Shown in pieces: positions 18,975-28,737 of a DNA stretch of 64,000 bases. The stretch spans positions 62,001-126,000 of the forward strand of contig NZ_BMSG01000009.1 of the NCBI RefSeq assembly GCF_014649035.1, read 5' to 3'. This stretch comes from Streptomyces sindenensis. Lineage in GTDB: Bacteria > Actinomycetota > Actinomycetes > Streptomycetales > Streptomycetaceae. Each line of letters starts with the position of its first letter. The stretch's first letter is position 1. A program made the position numbers and the translations under genes. The notes below the pieces were generated by a model, which saw only the letters and a list, made by a program, of their open reading frames with translations, ran no database searches and was not told the origin of the DNA.

Positions 18975-19122
18975 GCCCCAAGCCTGCCACGTCTGCGGCC
19001 GGTTCCCCGCCTCGATCCCCTCCGAAGCCTCACACGGCCCTCACAGTCCGCACATTCTGGGCATTTTGCCAGCGCTTTGCTTTTCTTTTGCCGTACGGGC
19101 GGACGCGCTGACGCGGTGATAT

Positions 19123-20556
19123 TCAGCCGGTCCGGCGCAGCAGAGCCAGATACATCGCGTCCGTGCCGTGCAGATGCGGCCAGAGCTGGACGTCGGGCCC
19201 CTCGCCCAGGGCGGGCACCCCGGGCAGCAGCGGGCGGGCGTCGATCCACTCCGCCTCGACCGACTCCCCGCCGCGCCCCTTGAGCACGTCCTCGACGACC
19301 ACCCGAGTCTCCGCGAGATGCGGCGAGCAGGTGGCGTAGGCGACCGTGCCGCCGACCCGCACGGCCTTCAACGCCTCGCGCAGCAGGCCGCGTTGGAGCG
19401 GGGCGAAGGCTTCCAGGTCCTCGGCGCGCCGCCGCCAGCGGGACTCCGGACGGCGGCGCAGCGCACCGAGGCCGGAGCAGGGCACGTCCATCAGGACGCG
19501 GTCGAAGGTGCCGGGCAGCCACGGCGGGCGGGTGCCGTCGGCGGTGATCACCTGGTACGGCCCCGGGTTGCCGGCGAGTGCCCGCTCGACCAGCCGGGCG
19601 CGGTGCGGCTGCTTCTCGGCGGCGAGCAGCGTCGCGCCGCGCTCGGCGGCGAGCGCGGCGAGGAGGGCGGCCTTGCCGCCGGGACCCGCGCAGCCGTCCA
19701 GCCAGCGGGTGTCACGGCCCTCGACGGGGACGGCGGCCAGGGCGGCGGCGACGAGCTGGCTGCCCTCGTCCTGGACGCCCGCCCGGCTCTCCCGGACGGC
19801 CTCCAGCGCGCCGGGCTCGCCGCCCTCGGCCATCCGCACGGCGTACGGCGACCAGCGGCCGGGCAGGGAGTTGTCCTCGCCCAGCGCCTTGACCAGCTCC
19901 TCGGTGGTGGAACGGCCGGGGCGGGCGACCAGGGTGACCTCGGGCCGCTCGTTGTCCGCCTCCAGGAGGTCCTCGATGCCCGCCCGGCCGCCGCCCAGCG
20001 CGTCCCAGAGGGCGGAGACGATCCAGCGGGGGTGGGAGTGGACGACGGCGAGGTGGTCCTCGGCGTCCTCGTCGTACGGCGGGGCGACCTTCTCGACCCA
20101 GCCGTCGAGGTCGTGCGCGGTGACCTTGCGCAGCACCGCGTTGACGAACTTCGCACGCCCCTCCCCCAGCACCACCCGGGCCAGCTCCACACTGGCGGAG
20201 ACGGCCGCGTGGGTGGGGATACGGGTGCCGAGCAGCTGGTGGACGCCCATGTTGAGGACGTCCAGGACCGGCGGGTCGACCTCGCGCAGCGGCCGGTCGA
20301 TGCAGGCCGCGACGATGGCGTCGTACGTGCCCTGGCGGCGCAGCGTCCCGTAGACCAGCTCGGTCGCCAGCGCCGCGTCCCGGCCGTCGAAGTCGCCCTT
20401 GGCCCGGGCCTTCTTCAGCAGCGGGGGCAGCACGAGGTTGGCGTACGCGTCGCGTTCGTCGACGGCCCGCAGCGCCTCGAAGGCGAGGAAGCGGACCGGG
20501 TCCTTCTTGGGCCGGCGGTGAGGCTTGGCGGGACGGCGACGCGGCTGGTCGTTCAC
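19123..20556 (-). CDS. rsmB: 16S rRNA m5C967 methyltransferase RsmB
   Basis: SAM-dependent methylation of C967 of 16S rRNA. 477 aa: basic N-terminal tail, NusB-like RNA-binding domain (about residues 20-160), then a Rossmann methyltransferase domain. SAM site DGCAGPGGKAALLA. The two Cys needed for m5C chemistry are in VLMDVPCSGLGALRRRPESRW and YATCSPH. GTG start. It is on the same strand as fmt (118-bp gap), the familiar fmt-rsmB pair. Confidence 0.95.
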   Translation of the reverse strand: MNDQPRRRPAKPHRRPKKDPVRFLAFEALRAVDERDAYANLVLPPLLKKARAKGDFDGRDAALATELVYGTLRRQGTYDAIVAACIDRPLREVDPPVLDVLNMGVHQLLGTRIPTHAAVSASVELARVVLGEGRAKFVNAVLRKVTAHDLDGWVEKVAPPYDEDAEDHLAVVHSHPRWIVSALWDALGGGRAGIEDLLEADNERPEVTLVARPGRSTTEELVKALGEDNSLPGRWSPYAVRMAEGGEPGALEAVRESRAGVQDEGSQLVAAALAAVPVEGRDTRWLDGCAGPGGKAALLAALAAERGATLLAAEKQPHRARLVERALAGNPGPYQVITADGTRPPWLPGTFDRVLMDVPCSGLGALRRRPESRWRRRAEDLEAFAPLQRGLLREALKAVRVGGTVAYATCSPHLAETRVVVEDVLKGRGGESVEAEWIDARPLLPGVPALGEGPDVQLWPHLHGTDAMYLALLRRTG

Positions 20557-20674
20557 GTGAAAGGTGCTCCGCTGAAGGTGAGGGGGGCGAACCCTCCCAG
20601 CCTACGACGCCGTGCACGGCCTCCCGAACGGCAGCCCGGGGCTCGCGGACGCCGCCCCGGGCCCCGGAATCCCG

Positions 20675-21607
20675 CTACAGGCCCAGCAGCTCGCCGTGGG
20701 CGATCCTCACGCCGCGCGCCCAGTCGGCCGCCCGCATCGGCTTCTTGCCCTGCGGCTGGACCCAGAGCAGCTCGACGGCGTGCGATCCGGTGCCCACGTA
20801 CACGTTGTTCTTGGCGGCCGACAGCGCGCCGGGGGCCAGGTCCGTGCGGTCCAGGACGGGGGCCGCCTGGACCAGCTTGAGCCGCTCGCCGCGGAACAGG
20901 GTCCAGGCGCCGGGGGCCGGGGTGCAGCCGCGCACCACCCGGTCGACGCGCAGGGCGGGGTCGGACCACTGGACCTGGGCGTCCTCGACGGTGATCTTCG
21001 GGGCCAGGGTGACGCCCTCGTGCGGCTGGGGCACGGCGTGCAGCGAGTTGTCCTCGATGCCGTCCATGGTGGCGGCGAGCAGTCCGGCCCCGGCGAACGC
21101 GAGCCGGGTGAGCAGGTCGCCGCTGGTGTCGGTGGGGCGGATCTCCTCCGTGAGGACGCCGTAGACCGGGCCGGAGTCCAGCCCCTCCTCGATCAGGAAG
21201 GTCGACGCACCGGTCACCTCGTCCCCGGCCATCAGGGAGTGCTGCACGGGGGCCGCGCCCCGCCAGGCGGGCAGCAGCGAGAAGTGCAGGTTGACCCAGC
21301 CCCGGGCGGGCACGTCGAGGGCGACCTTGGGCAGCAGGGCGCCGTAGGCGACGACCGGGCAGCAGTCCGGGGCGATCTCGCGCAGCCGGGCGAGGAACTC
21401 CTCGTCCCGGGGCCTGACGGGCTTGAGCACCTCGATCCCGGCCTCCTCCGCCCGCTCGGCCACCGGGCTCGCGACGAGTCGGCGCCCCCTCCCGGCGGGA
21501 GCGTCGGGACGGGTCACGACGGCGGCCACCTCATGGCGGTCGGAGGCGATCAGGGCGTCCAGGGCGGGGACGGCGACTTCGGGGGTGCCGGCGAAGACGA
21601 GCTTCAT
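20675..21607 (-). CDS. fmt: methionyl-tRNA formyltransferase
   Basis: Formylates initiator Met-tRNA with 10-formyl-THF. 310 aa from the ATG at 21607, where homology starts ([19 protein letters not shown]). Catalytic region [20 protein letters not shown] has the SLLP folate motif; the following Asp is in [10 protein letters not shown]. The C-terminal OB-fold for tRNA follows (about 210-305). Upstream is a 379-bp region shared with a divergent HTH gene. A hairpin at 20634-20662 follows the stop and may end the transcript or lie within an fmt-rsmB unit. Confidence 0.96.
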   Translation of the reverse strand: MKLVFAGTPEVAVPALDALIASDRHEVAAVVTRPDAPAGRGRRLVASPVAERAEEAGIEVLKPVRPRDEEFLARLREIAPDCCPVVAYGALLPKVALDVPARGWVNLHFSLLPAWRGAAPVQHSLMAGDEVTGASTFLIEEGLDSGPVYGVLTEEIRPTDTSGDLLTRLAFAGAGLLAATMDGIEDNSLHAVPQPHEGVTLAPKITVEDAQVQWSDPALRVDRVVRGCTPAPGAWTLFRGERLKLVQAAPVLDRTDLAPGALSAAKNNVYVGTGSHAVELLWVQPQGKKPMRAADWARGVRIAHGELLGL

Positions 21608-21689
21608 GGGTGGCTGACTGCCTCTCGGGCCAAGACGTACGGAGACGAGCAGCACACCAGTCTAGGGTCTCGGACCGGACCGGGCCCGG

Positions 21690-21824
21690 CCGCTCCCCTG
21701 CGCGGGCCTCACCGCTCCCCCGCGCGGGCCCGGCCGCTCCCGGCGCGGACCTCGCCGCTCCCCTGAGCGGGCATCGCCGCTTCTCTTGCGCCGGGGCGGC
21801 GACGCTCTTGCGCCGGGGCGGCGA
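21690..21824. repeat. GC-rich repeat array with 22-bp period
   Basis: Four diverged copies of CCGCTCCCCTGCGCGGGCCT-like sequence start at 21690, 21712, 21734 and 21755. A fifth divergent copy leads into two copies of CTCTTGCGCCGGGGCGGCGA at 21783 and 21805. All keep a spacing of 21-22 bp, two helical turns. They fill the centre of the 379-bp gap between divergent fmt and the HTH gene. No protein-coding reading looks real here. Confidence 0.75.
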
Positions 21825-21855
21825 CCAAGGGGCGTACGCGCGCCGCGCACGCCCC

Positions 21856-21867
21856 GTGCATATGCAC
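21856..21867. promoter_or_regulatory. perfect palindrome GTGCATATGCAC
   Basis: 12-bp perfect palindrome, 120 bp upstream of the HTH gene, in an AT-richer patch next to GATAGCGTGACCAC. Suitable as a binding site for a dimeric regulator. Which protein binds is unknown; the adjacent HTH protein is one candidate. Confidence 0.45.
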
Positions 21868-21986
21868 ATACGCCCCGATAGCGTGACCACATACCCGGCT
21901 CGGGCGTTGGTCAAAGGAGATTGACCGAAGCGGGCCGTCCCGATTGCGGCCCGGTCCCTTTCAACGCCGGTTCGAGAGGCTTCTTC

Positions 21987-22553
21987 ATGGCCGACCACGC
22001 AACGCACGACGCCCAAGCGCGGGCCAGTCTGCATCTTCTGGTGCGGGACATCGAGCGGGTCAGGCGGCAGGTGGACGCGCTGCGCACCCTCACCGCCCAG
22101 CTGGGCAATGTCTACCGTCCGCGCCGCTCCGGCCCTTCCGCGGGCTTCGTCGTCTACGGCAGGGCCCCGGCCCCCACCGTCCGCCTCGCGCAGGAGCTGC
22201 GGGACAGCGTCGAGACCCTGGTGACGGCCGCGGTGGACTTCGACCGCTCGCTGGGCTTCTCCTGGGACGCGGTGGGCTCCGCCCTCGGCGTCACCAAGCA
22301 GGCCGTCCACCGCCGGTACGGAACCCGCCGCGCCACCCCGCAGCCCGCCGCCGAGACGGGCGGCGACTCCACCGCCGTGCCGCGCCCGGTCTCCGTCGGC
22401 TCCGGCCTCACCGGATCCTCCGCCAAGGGGTCCGGTTCCCCGGTGCCCACGGTCCCGGCGGCCCGTTCGATGCCGCCGCAGCCGTCGGCGGCCCCGCAGC
22501 CGGCCCGTGAGGAGCTGCGCCCCGGCGTGTTCCCGGGCCCGCGCAACGGCTGA
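21987..22553 (+). CDS. small HTH-containing protein of unknown function
   Basis: 188 aa. Helical N-terminus (about 8-35, [16 protein letters not shown], possibly coiled coil), then a helix-turn-helix-like segment [21 protein letters not shown] (about 90-111), then a long Pro/Ser/Gly tail (115-188) likely unstructured. ATG 21987 with CGAGAGG 8-14 nt upstream; an in-frame ATG at 21921 would add 22 residues. The HTH resembles the sigma-region-4/RHH-adjacent motif of many Streptomyces hypothetical proteins. No enzymatic domain. It is the only plus-strand gene in a long minus-strand run, so it is its own unit. Confidence 0.78.
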   Translation: MADHATHDAQARASLHLLVRDIERVRRQVDALRTLTAQLGNVYRPRRSGPSAGFVVYGRAPAPTVRLAQELRDSVETLVTAAVDFDRSLGFSWDAVGSALGVTKQAVHRRYGTRRATPQPAAETGGDSTAVPRPVSVGSGLTGSSAKGSGSPVPTVPAARSMPPQPSAAPQPAREELRPGVFPGPRNG

Positions 22554-22570
22554 CCGCACGCCGCCCTGCT

Positions 22571-22599
22571 GCCCCACCGTGCCGGTCGCACGGCGGGGC
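22571..22599. terminator. terminator between HTH gene and priA
   Basis: Stem 22571-22582 with 22588-22599 (11 of 12 pairs, one mismatch), 5-nt loop, 18 nt after the HTH gene's stop; convergent with priA so could serve both. Confidence 0.65.
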
Positions 22600-22688
22600 A
22601 GTCCCCTGTCCGGGGGCCGCGGGCTCCGAGGCCCGCAGGTCGGCTCAGGCGCGGGCCGGGCCCGGGCCGCGGGAACGCCGGGACCGGC

Positions 22689-24833
22689 TCAGCCGATGTC
22701 GGGCGGGTCGATCCTGATCCGTATCGGTTCGCCCGCACCCTTGGCCGTACGGGCCGCCAGCGCCGACTTCAGGGCCCGGGCGAGCGCCGCCCCGCGCCCC
22801 GGGACCACCCGGATCAGGGCCCGCTCCCAGGTCTCGCCCGGCGGCGCGTCCCCCGGCCTGCGGGCCCGCCCGGGCGCGGCCGAAGGGGCCGGCACCGGTC
22901 CCAGGATCTCGGCCTCCGGCGGCAGTCCGGCGGTCCGCAGGAACGCGGCCAGGGCCTCGGGCGGGCCGGTCACCGAGGCCATCCGGGAGACCGGCGGGAA
23001 GCCCAGCTCGGCACGGTCCGCCAGCTCCCGCCGGGCGAACCCCGCCGGATCCCAGCGGACCAGCGCCTGCACCGCACGCTCCGTCGGCTCGGCCACGACC
23101 ACCACCGTGCCGCCCTCCTCCTGCCCCCGCACCAGCGCCGAAGCCGCCAGCCAGCGGCGCAGCGCCTCCTCCCCCGCGCGCAGATCGGGCCGGCCGAGCA
23201 TGGCCCAGCCGTCCAGGAGCAGGGCCGCCGCGTACCCGCCCTCGGCGACGGGCTCCGCGCCGGGCGTGGAGACGACCAGGGCCGGGGCGTCGGGCACCGC
23301 GTCGAGGATGTGGTCGCGCCCCGAGGTGCGGACGGGCACGGCGGGAAAGGCCCGGCCCAGCTCCTCCGCGGTGCGGCGGGCGCCGACGATCCGGGCGCGC
23401 AACCGGGTGGAGCCGCACTCCGGGCACTCCCAGGCCCGCTCGGCCTGCCCGCACCAGGCGCAGTTCAGATCCTGCTGGTCCGGCGCCTCCAGGGGCCCCG
23501 CACAGTGCCGGCAGCGCGCGGGGGTGCGGCAGCGTTCGCAGGCGAGGCGGGGGGCGTAACCGCGCCTCGGCACCTGGATCAGCACCGGTCCGGTGCGCAG
23601 GCCGTCGCGCACGGCCCCCCAGGCGAGGCTGGGCAGCCGGGCGGAGCGGGCGGCCCCGTCGCGGGCCAGCTCGCCGTCCCCGACCGTGCGGATCAGCGGC
23701 GCGGCCCGGCGCAGCCGTTCGCGGTCCGCGAGGAGGGGCAGCGCCCAGCCGCTCTCCACGAGCTGGGCGGCCTCGACCGTACAGCTGGTTCCGCCGAGCA
23801 GGAAGCCGCAGCGGCCCTGGGCCGCCCGCAGCTCCAGGACCTCGCGGACATGGGGGAAGGGAGCGTTGTCGTCGCTGTGGCTGGAGTCGCCGTCGTCCCA
23901 GACGACGACGAGGCCGAGGTCGCGGACCGGGGCGAACATGGCGGCCCGGGTGCCCACGACGGCCCGCACCGAGCCCCGGCGCACCGCGAGCCACTGGCGG
24001 TAGCGCTTCTCGGGGCCCGATTCGGCGGTCAGCAGGGCGTGCCTCCCCGCGCCGAGGGCTTCGGTCAGGGCCGCGTCGACCCGTGCGGCGGCCCGCCCGT
24101 CCGGGACGACGACGAGGGCGCCGCGCCCGGAGGAGAGCGTCGCCGCGACGGCTCCGGCGATCTCCGCGGGCCAGTGCGGTCCGGGCAGGGCGGTCCACAC
24201 CGCGCGTGGGGCGCCGCCCTCGGCCAGTGCGCGCAGGAAGGTCGGGCCCTGGGCGTACCGCTCCCAGGTGCCCGGGGCAGGGGGCGGAGGCGGGGGCAGC
24301 GGGTCCGGGGAGGGCTTGGCCTCGGCGCGGCCGTTGCGGGGCGGGACGGCGAGCTGGAGGACGTCGGCGAGGCTGCCCGCGTACCGGTCGGCGACGGCGC
24401 GGCAGAGGGCGAGCAGCTCGGGCCCGAGGACCGGCTCTGGGGAGACCACGGAGGCGAGGGCGGCCAGCGCGCCCTGATAGTCGGAGTCGGCGCGGCGCTC
24501 GACGACGAAACCGTCGATCAGGCCGCCGCCCTCGCGCCGGCCGCCCTGGACGTTGCGCCCGCCGGCCCCGAACCGGACCCGCACCCGGACGCCCGGCTGT
24601 GCGTCGGCGTCCAGCTCCCGGGGGACCGCGTAGTCGAAATACTGGTCGAGGTGGAGGACGCCCTTGTTGACCAGAACGCGGGCGACGGGCAGCTCCTCGG
24701 CGAGGGGCGCGCCGCGCCAGGTCCGCGGCTTGGCGCGCGGCACCTTCGCCCGGCGCACGGTCTCCCGGATCAGCGCAAGCTGCTCCGGCGCCCCGGCACC
24801 CGGTTCGGCGGACTGCTCGTTCTCGCTGCTCAC
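22689..24833 (-). CDS. priA: PriA-like primosomal protein without helicase motifs
   Basis: 714 aa from GTG 24833, which has TAGGA 8 nt upstream; longer in-frame readings run into the metK region and are not real. The N-terminal 3'-DNA-binding domain (about 35-140: VLVNKGVLHLDQYFDYAVP) and the zinc-binding Cys cluster (CERCRTPARCRHC ... CAWCGQ ... CPECGS) are intact. However, the Walker A GxTGSGKT is absent at its expected place after LRALAEGG, and the DEEH box is changed to WDDGDSSHS. Actinobacterial PriA proteins are known to have lost helicase motifs. A structural role in replication restart is inferred. Downstream of metK on the same strand. Confidence 0.9.
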   Translation of the reverse strand: MSSENEQSAEPGAGAPEQLALIRETVRRAKVPRAKPRTWRGAPLAEELPVARVLVNKGVLHLDQYFDYAVPRELDADAQPGVRVRVRFGAGGRNVQGGRREGGGLIDGFVVERRADSDYQGALAALASVVSPEPVLGPELLALCRAVADRYAGSLADVLQLAVPPRNGRAEAKPSPDPLPPPPPPAPGTWERYAQGPTFLRALAEGGAPRAVWTALPGPHWPAEIAGAVAATLSSGRGALVVVPDGRAAARVDAALTEALGAGRHALLTAESGPEKRYRQWLAVRRGSVRAVVGTRAAMFAPVRDLGLVVVWDDGDSSHSDDNAPFPHVREVLELRAAQGRCGFLLGGTSCTVEAAQLVESGWALPLLADRERLRRAAPLIRTVGDGELARDGAARSARLPSLAWGAVRDGLRTGPVLIQVPRRGYAPRLACERCRTPARCRHCAGPLEAPDQQDLNCAWCGQAERAWECPECGSTRLRARIVGARRTAEELGRAFPAVPVRTSGRDHILDAVPDAPALVVSTPGAEPVAEGGYAAALLLDGWAMLGRPDLRAGEEALRRWLAASALVRGQEEGGTVVVVAEPTERAVQALVRWDPAGFARRELADRAELGFPPVSRMASVTGPPEALAAFLRTAGLPPEAEILGPVPAPSAAPGRARRPGDAPPGETWERALIRVVPGRGAALARALKSALAARTAKGAGEPIRIRIDPPDIG

Positions 24834-24899
24834 AGCTGAATTCCTACCAGAGACCACCGACAGTCCGGAGAGCGCGGACATGCGTGGGGGGGCATGGCA

Positions 24900-24937
24900 G
24901 CGGGGCCCGGACACCGCGTTCGATGTCCGGGCCCCGC
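24900..24937 (-). terminator. terminator of metK
   Basis: Perfect 14-bp stem (24900-24913 with 24924-24937), 32 nt beyond the metK stop, before the priA start, so priA is at least partly separated from metK. Confidence 0.8.
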
Positions 24938-24969
24938 CGTCACTCAGTGCCGATGCGCTTGTACAGCCC

Positions 24970-26178
24970 TTACAGACCCGCGGCCGCGCGCAGCGCGTCC
25001 ACCCGGTCCGTGCGCTCCCAGGTGAAGTCCGGCAGCTCCCGGCCGAAGTGGCCGTACGCGGCGGTCTGGGCGTAGATCGGGCGGAGCAGCTCGAGGTCCC
25101 GGATGATCGCGGCCGGGCGGAGGTCGAAGACCTCACCGATCGCGTTCTCGATCTTCTCGGTGTCGACCGCGGCGGTGCCGAAGGTCTCGACGAAGAGACC
25201 GACGGGCTCGGCCTTGCCGATCGCGTACGCGACCTGGACCTCGCAGCGGGCGGCCAGACCAGCGGCCACCACGTTCTTGGCGACCCAGCGCATCGCGTAC
25301 GCGGCGGAGCGGTCGACCTTGGACGGGTCCTTGCCCGAGAAGGCGCCGCCACCGTGGCGGGCCATGCCGCCGTAGGTGTCGATGATGATCTTGCGGCCGG
25401 TGAGGCCGGCGTCGCCCATTGGGCCGCCGATCTCGAAGCGGCCGGTCGGGTTCACCAGGAGGCGGTAGCCCTCGGTGTCCAGCTTGATGCCGTCCTCGAC
25501 GAGCTGCGCGAGCACGTGCTCGACGACGAACTCGCGGATGTCGGGGGCGAGCAGCGAGTCCAGGTCGATGTCCGAGGCGTGCTGCGAGGAGACGACGACC
25601 GTGTCCAGCCGGACCGCCTTGTCACCGTCGTACTCGATGGTGACCTGGGTCTTGCCGTCGGGGCGCAGGTAGGGGATGGTCCCGTTCTTGCGCACCTCGG
25701 ACAGCCGCCGGGAGAGGCGGTGCGCGATGTGGATCGGGAGCGGCATGAGCTCCGGGGTCTCGTCGCAGGCGTACCCGAACATCAGGCCCTGGTCGCCCGC
25801 GCCCTGCTTGTCGAGCTCGTCCTCGTCACCCTCGACCCGCTTCTCGTACGCGGTGTCGACGCCCTGGGCGATGTCCGGCGACTGGGCGCCGATCGACACC
25901 GAGACGCCACAGGAAGCACCGTCGAAGCCCTTTTTGGAGGAGTCGTAGCCGATCTCCAGAACCTTGTTGCGCACGAGGTTGGGGATGTCGGCGTAGGCCT
26001 TGGTGGTGACCTCGCCCGCGACATGCACCAGACCGGTGGTGATCAAGGTCTCGACGGCGACGCGCGAGGAGGGGTCCTCACGCAGGAGCGCGTCGAGAAT
26101 CGTGTCGCTGATCTGGTCAGCGATCTTGTCGGGGTGACCCTCGGTGACGGATTCCGAGGTGAAAAGACGGCGGGACAC
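24970..26178 (-). CDS. metK: S-adenosylmethionine synthetase
   Basis: Makes SAM from Met and ATP. 402 aa, usual length. Signature motifs are present: [19 protein letters not shown] (residues 7-25, metal-binding Asp), [16 protein letters not shown] and the P-loop-like [22 protein letters not shown] start at 26178 with GGGAG 4 nt upstream. A 232-bp leader lies between it and coaBC and holds one hairpin but no SAM riboswitch that I can recognise. Confidence 0.98.
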   Translation of the reverse strand: MSRRLFTSESVTEGHPDKIADQISDTILDALLREDPSSRVAVETLITTGLVHVAGEVTTKAYADIPNLVRNKVLEIGYDSSKKGFDGASCGVSVSIGAQSPDIAQGVDTAYEKRVEGDEDELDKQGAGDQGLMFGYACDETPELMPLPIHIAHRLSRRLSEVRKNGTIPYLRPDGKTQVTIEYDGDKAVRLDTVVVSSQHASDIDLDSLLAPDIREFVVEHVLAQLVEDGIKLDTEGYRLLVNPTGRFEIGGPMGDAGLTGRKIIIDTYGGMARHGGGAFSGKDPSKVDRSAAYAMRWVAKNVVAAGLAARCEVQVAYAIGKAEPVGLFVETFGTAAVDTEKIENAIGEVFDLRPAAIIRDLELLRPIYAQTAAYGHFGRELPDFTWERTDRVDALRAAAGL

Positions 26179-26220
26179 ATCGCTCCCTGGGGTTGCAGCG
26201 GCTGCTGGCTGATCATGGGT

Positions 26221-26252
26221 GGTACGTCCGAGAGCTGCGCTCGGCGCGTACC
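26221..26252 (-). promoter_or_regulatory. hairpin in metK leader
   Basis: Two-tier stem: GGTACG with CGTACC outside and CCGAG with CTCGG inside, 43 nt upstream of the metK start. No U-tract. It could be an mRNA leader structure. No match to SAM-I, SAM-II or SAM-IV aptamers was seen by eye. Confidence 0.4.
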
Positions 26253-26410
26253 GTCGGCCAGTTTATCGGTCACTTCCGGCGACCGGGCCAGGTGTCTCGC
26301 CCTTTGGGAGGTTCGTGACGTCCGACACACGGATCACCAGTAGGACAATTCACCCTCCTCGGTCGCCGTTTTCGGCGTTATGAGGCGTTTTAGCTCGACC
26401 GAAGGGCTGA

Positions 26411-27622
26411 TCAGGAATTCGGCTGGAACCTGGCGGAAACCAGATCCCAGACCGTGTCGGCAAGGGCTTCCTTGGGGCCGTACGGCACCGGCGTCTCCTG
26501 GCCGTCGGCGGCGAGGACGACCGCCTCGTTCTCCTCCGAGCCGAAGGTCTTGCGCTCCCCCACCTCGTTGACCACGAGAAGGTCGCAGCCCTTGCGGCGG
26601 AGCTTGGCACGCCCGTTGGCCAGCACGTCGTCGGTCTCGGCGGCGAATCCGACGACGATCTGGTCCGGCCGGGCCCGCTCCCCCGCGACCTCGGCGAGGA
26701 TGTCGGGGTTACGGACCAGGGTGAGCGCGGGCGCCTCCTCGCCGTCCTGCTTCTTGATCTTGCCGGTGGCGTACTCGGAGGGACGGAAGTCGGCCACCGC
26801 GGCCGCCATCACCACCACGTCCGCGTCGGCGGCGGCCTTCACCACGGCCTCGCGGAGCTGGACGGCCGTGCCGACCCGCAGGACGTCGGCCCCGGCCGGG
26901 TCGGGCAGCCCGGTGTTGGCCTCGATCAGGGTGACCCGGGCTCCCCGGGCCACGGCGGTGCGCGCCAGCGCGTACCCCTGCTTGCCGGAGGAGCGGTTGC
27001 CCAGGAAGCGCACCGGGTCGAGCGGCTCGCGGGTGCCACCGGCACTGATCACCACATGGCGGCCCACGAGATCGGTCCCGGGAACTCCGCGCGCCAGCAC
27101 CCGGCGGCAGACCTCGAAGATCTCGCCGGGGTCGGGCAGCCGGCCCTTTCCGGTGTCGACGCCGGTGAGCCGCCCGACGGCGGGCTCGATGACGACGGCG
27201 CCCCGGCGGCGCAGGGTGGCGACGTTCTCCTGGGTGGCCGGGTGCTCCCACATCTCGGTGTGCATGGCGGGGGCGAAGACCACCGGACAGCGGGCGGTCA
27301 GGAGCGTGTTGGTGAGCAGGTCGTCGGCGAGCCCGTGGGCGGCCTTGGCCAGCATGTCCGCGGTGGCCGGGGCGACCACCACCAGGTCGGCCTCCTGTCC
27401 GATCCGCACGTGCGGGACCTCGTGGACGTCCTGCCAGACCTCGTCGGAGACCGGGTGGCCGGAGAGCGCCGACCAGGTGGCCGCCCCCACGAAGTGCAGC
27501 GACGCGGCGGTCGGGACGACCCGTACGTCGTGGCCGGACTCGGTCAGCCGACGCAGCAGCTCGCACGCCTTGTAGGCGGCGATGCCCCCGCTGACCCCCA
27601 GGACCACCTTCGGCTTGTCCAC
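26411..27622 (-). CDS. coaBC: phosphopantothenoylcysteine synthetase/decarboxylase
   Basis: Bifunctional CoA biosynthesis enzyme (formerly Dfp). 403 aa from GTG 27622, preceded by GGGAGA. CoaC domain (about 1-185): GVSGGIAAYKACELLRRL, active-site His in SLHFVG, FMN/PASANT-like APAMHTEMWEHPATQEN. CoaB domain (about 190-400): ISAGGTREPLDPVRFLGNRSSGKQGYALA split over its start, plus MAAAVADFRP and the KIKK lysines. Downstream of rpoZ on the same strand. Confidence 0.96.
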   Translation of the reverse strand: MDKPKVVLGVSGGIAAYKACELLRRLTESGHDVRVVPTAASLHFVGAATWSALSGHPVSDEVWQDVHEVPHVRIGQEADLVVVAPATADMLAKAAHGLADDLLTNTLLTARCPVVFAPAMHTEMWEHPATQENVATLRRRGAVVIEPAVGRLTGVDTGKGRLPDPGEIFEVCRRVLARGVPGTDLVGRHVVISAGGTREPLDPVRFLGNRSSGKQGYALARTAVARGARVTLIEANTGLPDPAGADVLRVGTAVQLREAVVKAAADADVVVMAAAVADFRPSEYATGKIKKQDGEEAPALTLVRNPDILAEVAGERARPDQIVVGFAAETDDVLANGRAKLRRKGCDLLVVNEVGERKTFGSEENEAVVLAADGQETPVPYGPKEALADTVWDLVSARFQPNS

Positions 27623-27716
27623 TGCGTCTCCCCGCACTCGGCACCGTAACGGCAACATGTGCGTCCCATGCTGCCTCACCGCGCGCGGCCCGTTCACCCG
27701 GCCCCGGACACACCTC

Positions 27717-27743
27717 AGGCCCGGCGGACGGGCCGCCGGGCCT
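27717..27743 (-). terminator. terminator after rpoZ
   Basis: Perfect 11-bp stem (27717-27727 with 27733-27743), 28 nt beyond the rpoZ stop, in the 149-bp gap before coaBC. Confidence 0.65.
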
Positions 27744-27771
27744 GGAGTGAAGGTGCTGCGGTGCTGCTGCG

Positions 27772-28044
27772 TTACTGCGCGGGGCCCTCGATGGCCTCGG
27801 AGGTCAGCAGACCGGCGTTGATCTCACGGAGCGCGATCGACAGCGGCTTCTCGTGCACGTGGGTGTCGACGAGCGGACCGACGTACTCGAGGAGGCCTTC
27901 ACCGAGCTGCGAGTAGTACGCGTTGATCTGACGGGCGCGCTTGGCCGCGTAGATCACCAGGCTGTACTTCGAGTCGGTGGCCTCGAGGAGCTCATCAATC
28001 GGCGGGTTGATGATGCCCTCGGGCGTGGTGATGGAAGAGGACAC
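27772..28044 (-). CDS. rpoZ: RNA polymerase omega subunit
   Basis: 90 aa from GTG 28044 (AAGG 8-11 nt upstream), the known length for streptomycete omega. Conserved [27 protein letters not shown] region (residues 14-40) that contacts beta-prime. In-frame codons upstream to 28074 are not conserved. In the gmk-rpoZ-coaBC order common in actinobacteria. Confidence 0.97.
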   Translation of the reverse strand: MSSSITTPEGIINPPIDELLEATDSKYSLVIYAAKRARQINAYYSQLGEGLLEYVGPLVDTHVHEKPLSIALREINAGLLTSEAIEGPAQ

Positions 28045-28105
28045 TCTCTGCCTTCCGAAGGGGGTGTAGATCAAAGATCCGAGCGGTCTTGACGATCGCC
28101 GGGAT

Positions 28106-28699
28106 CTAGGCCTGAAGCATCAAGGCTAGCAGCTCGCGGGCCACATCCTCGACGGAGGTGTTGACGAGCGTCGTATCGAACTCCGCCTCGGCGGCCAGCT
28201 CGACCTTGGCGGCGGCGAGCCGGCGCTCGATGACCTCGGGGGCCTCGGTGCCCCGGCCGGTGAGCCGGCGCACCAGCTCCTCCCAGCTCGGCGGGGCCAG
28301 GAAGACCAGACGCGCGTCGTCCATCGACTGGCGGACCAGCCGGGCGCCCTGGAGGTCGATCTCCAGCAGCACCGGCTCGCCCGCCTCCAGGCGGTCCAGG
28401 ACGGCCCGGCGGGGCGTGCCGTAGCGGTTGCCGGCGAACTCGGCCCACTCCAGCAGTTCGCCGTTGGCGATGAGCTTGTCGAACTCCTCGTCGTCCACGA
28501 AGAAGTAGTGGACGCCGTTGCGCTCCCCGGGGCGCGGCTTGCGCGTCGTCGCCGACACGGAGAGCCAGACCTCGGGGTGCACGGAGCGCATATGGGCGAC
28601 GACCGTGCTCTTGCCGACCCCCGAGGGGCCGGAGAGCACGGTCAGCCGCGGACGTACGTCCGGGGGTACGGGGGACGTCCCCCGGGATGTTGCAGCCAT
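28106..28699 (-). CDS. gmk: guanylate kinase
   Basis: ATP-dependent GMP to GDP. 197 aa. P-loop [10 protein letters not shown] (residues 23-32), GMP-binding [19 protein letters not shown], and [16 protein letters not shown]. The lid with [16 protein letters not shown] is typical. ATG start at 28699. Between mihF and rpoZ; gaps of 38 and 61 bp suggest co-transcription. Confidence 0.97.
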   Translation of the reverse strand: MAATSRGTSPVPPDVRPRLTVLSGPSGVGKSTVVAHMRSVHPEVWLSVSATTRKPRPGERNGVHYFFVDDEEFDKLIANGELLEWAEFAGNRYGTPRRAVLDRLEAGEPVLLEIDLQGARLVRQSMDDARLVFLAPPSWEELVRRLTGRGTEAPEVIERRLAAAKVELAAEAEFDTTLVNTSVEDVARELLALMLQA

Positions 28700-28737
28700 G
28701 GAGCGATTATCCAGGTTCTCAGGAGTGCCTGAGAACG

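Noticed and set aside
21690..21824. Possible CRISPR array (regular 22-bp spacing)
   Set aside because: No unique spacers between units; the whole unit repeats with drift, so it is a tandem repeat.
24834..25352. N-terminal extension of PriA into metK
   Set aside because: A GTG with a good Shine-Dalgarno at 24833 fits the family start; the upstream part is antisense-frame metK shadow and crosses the metK terminator.
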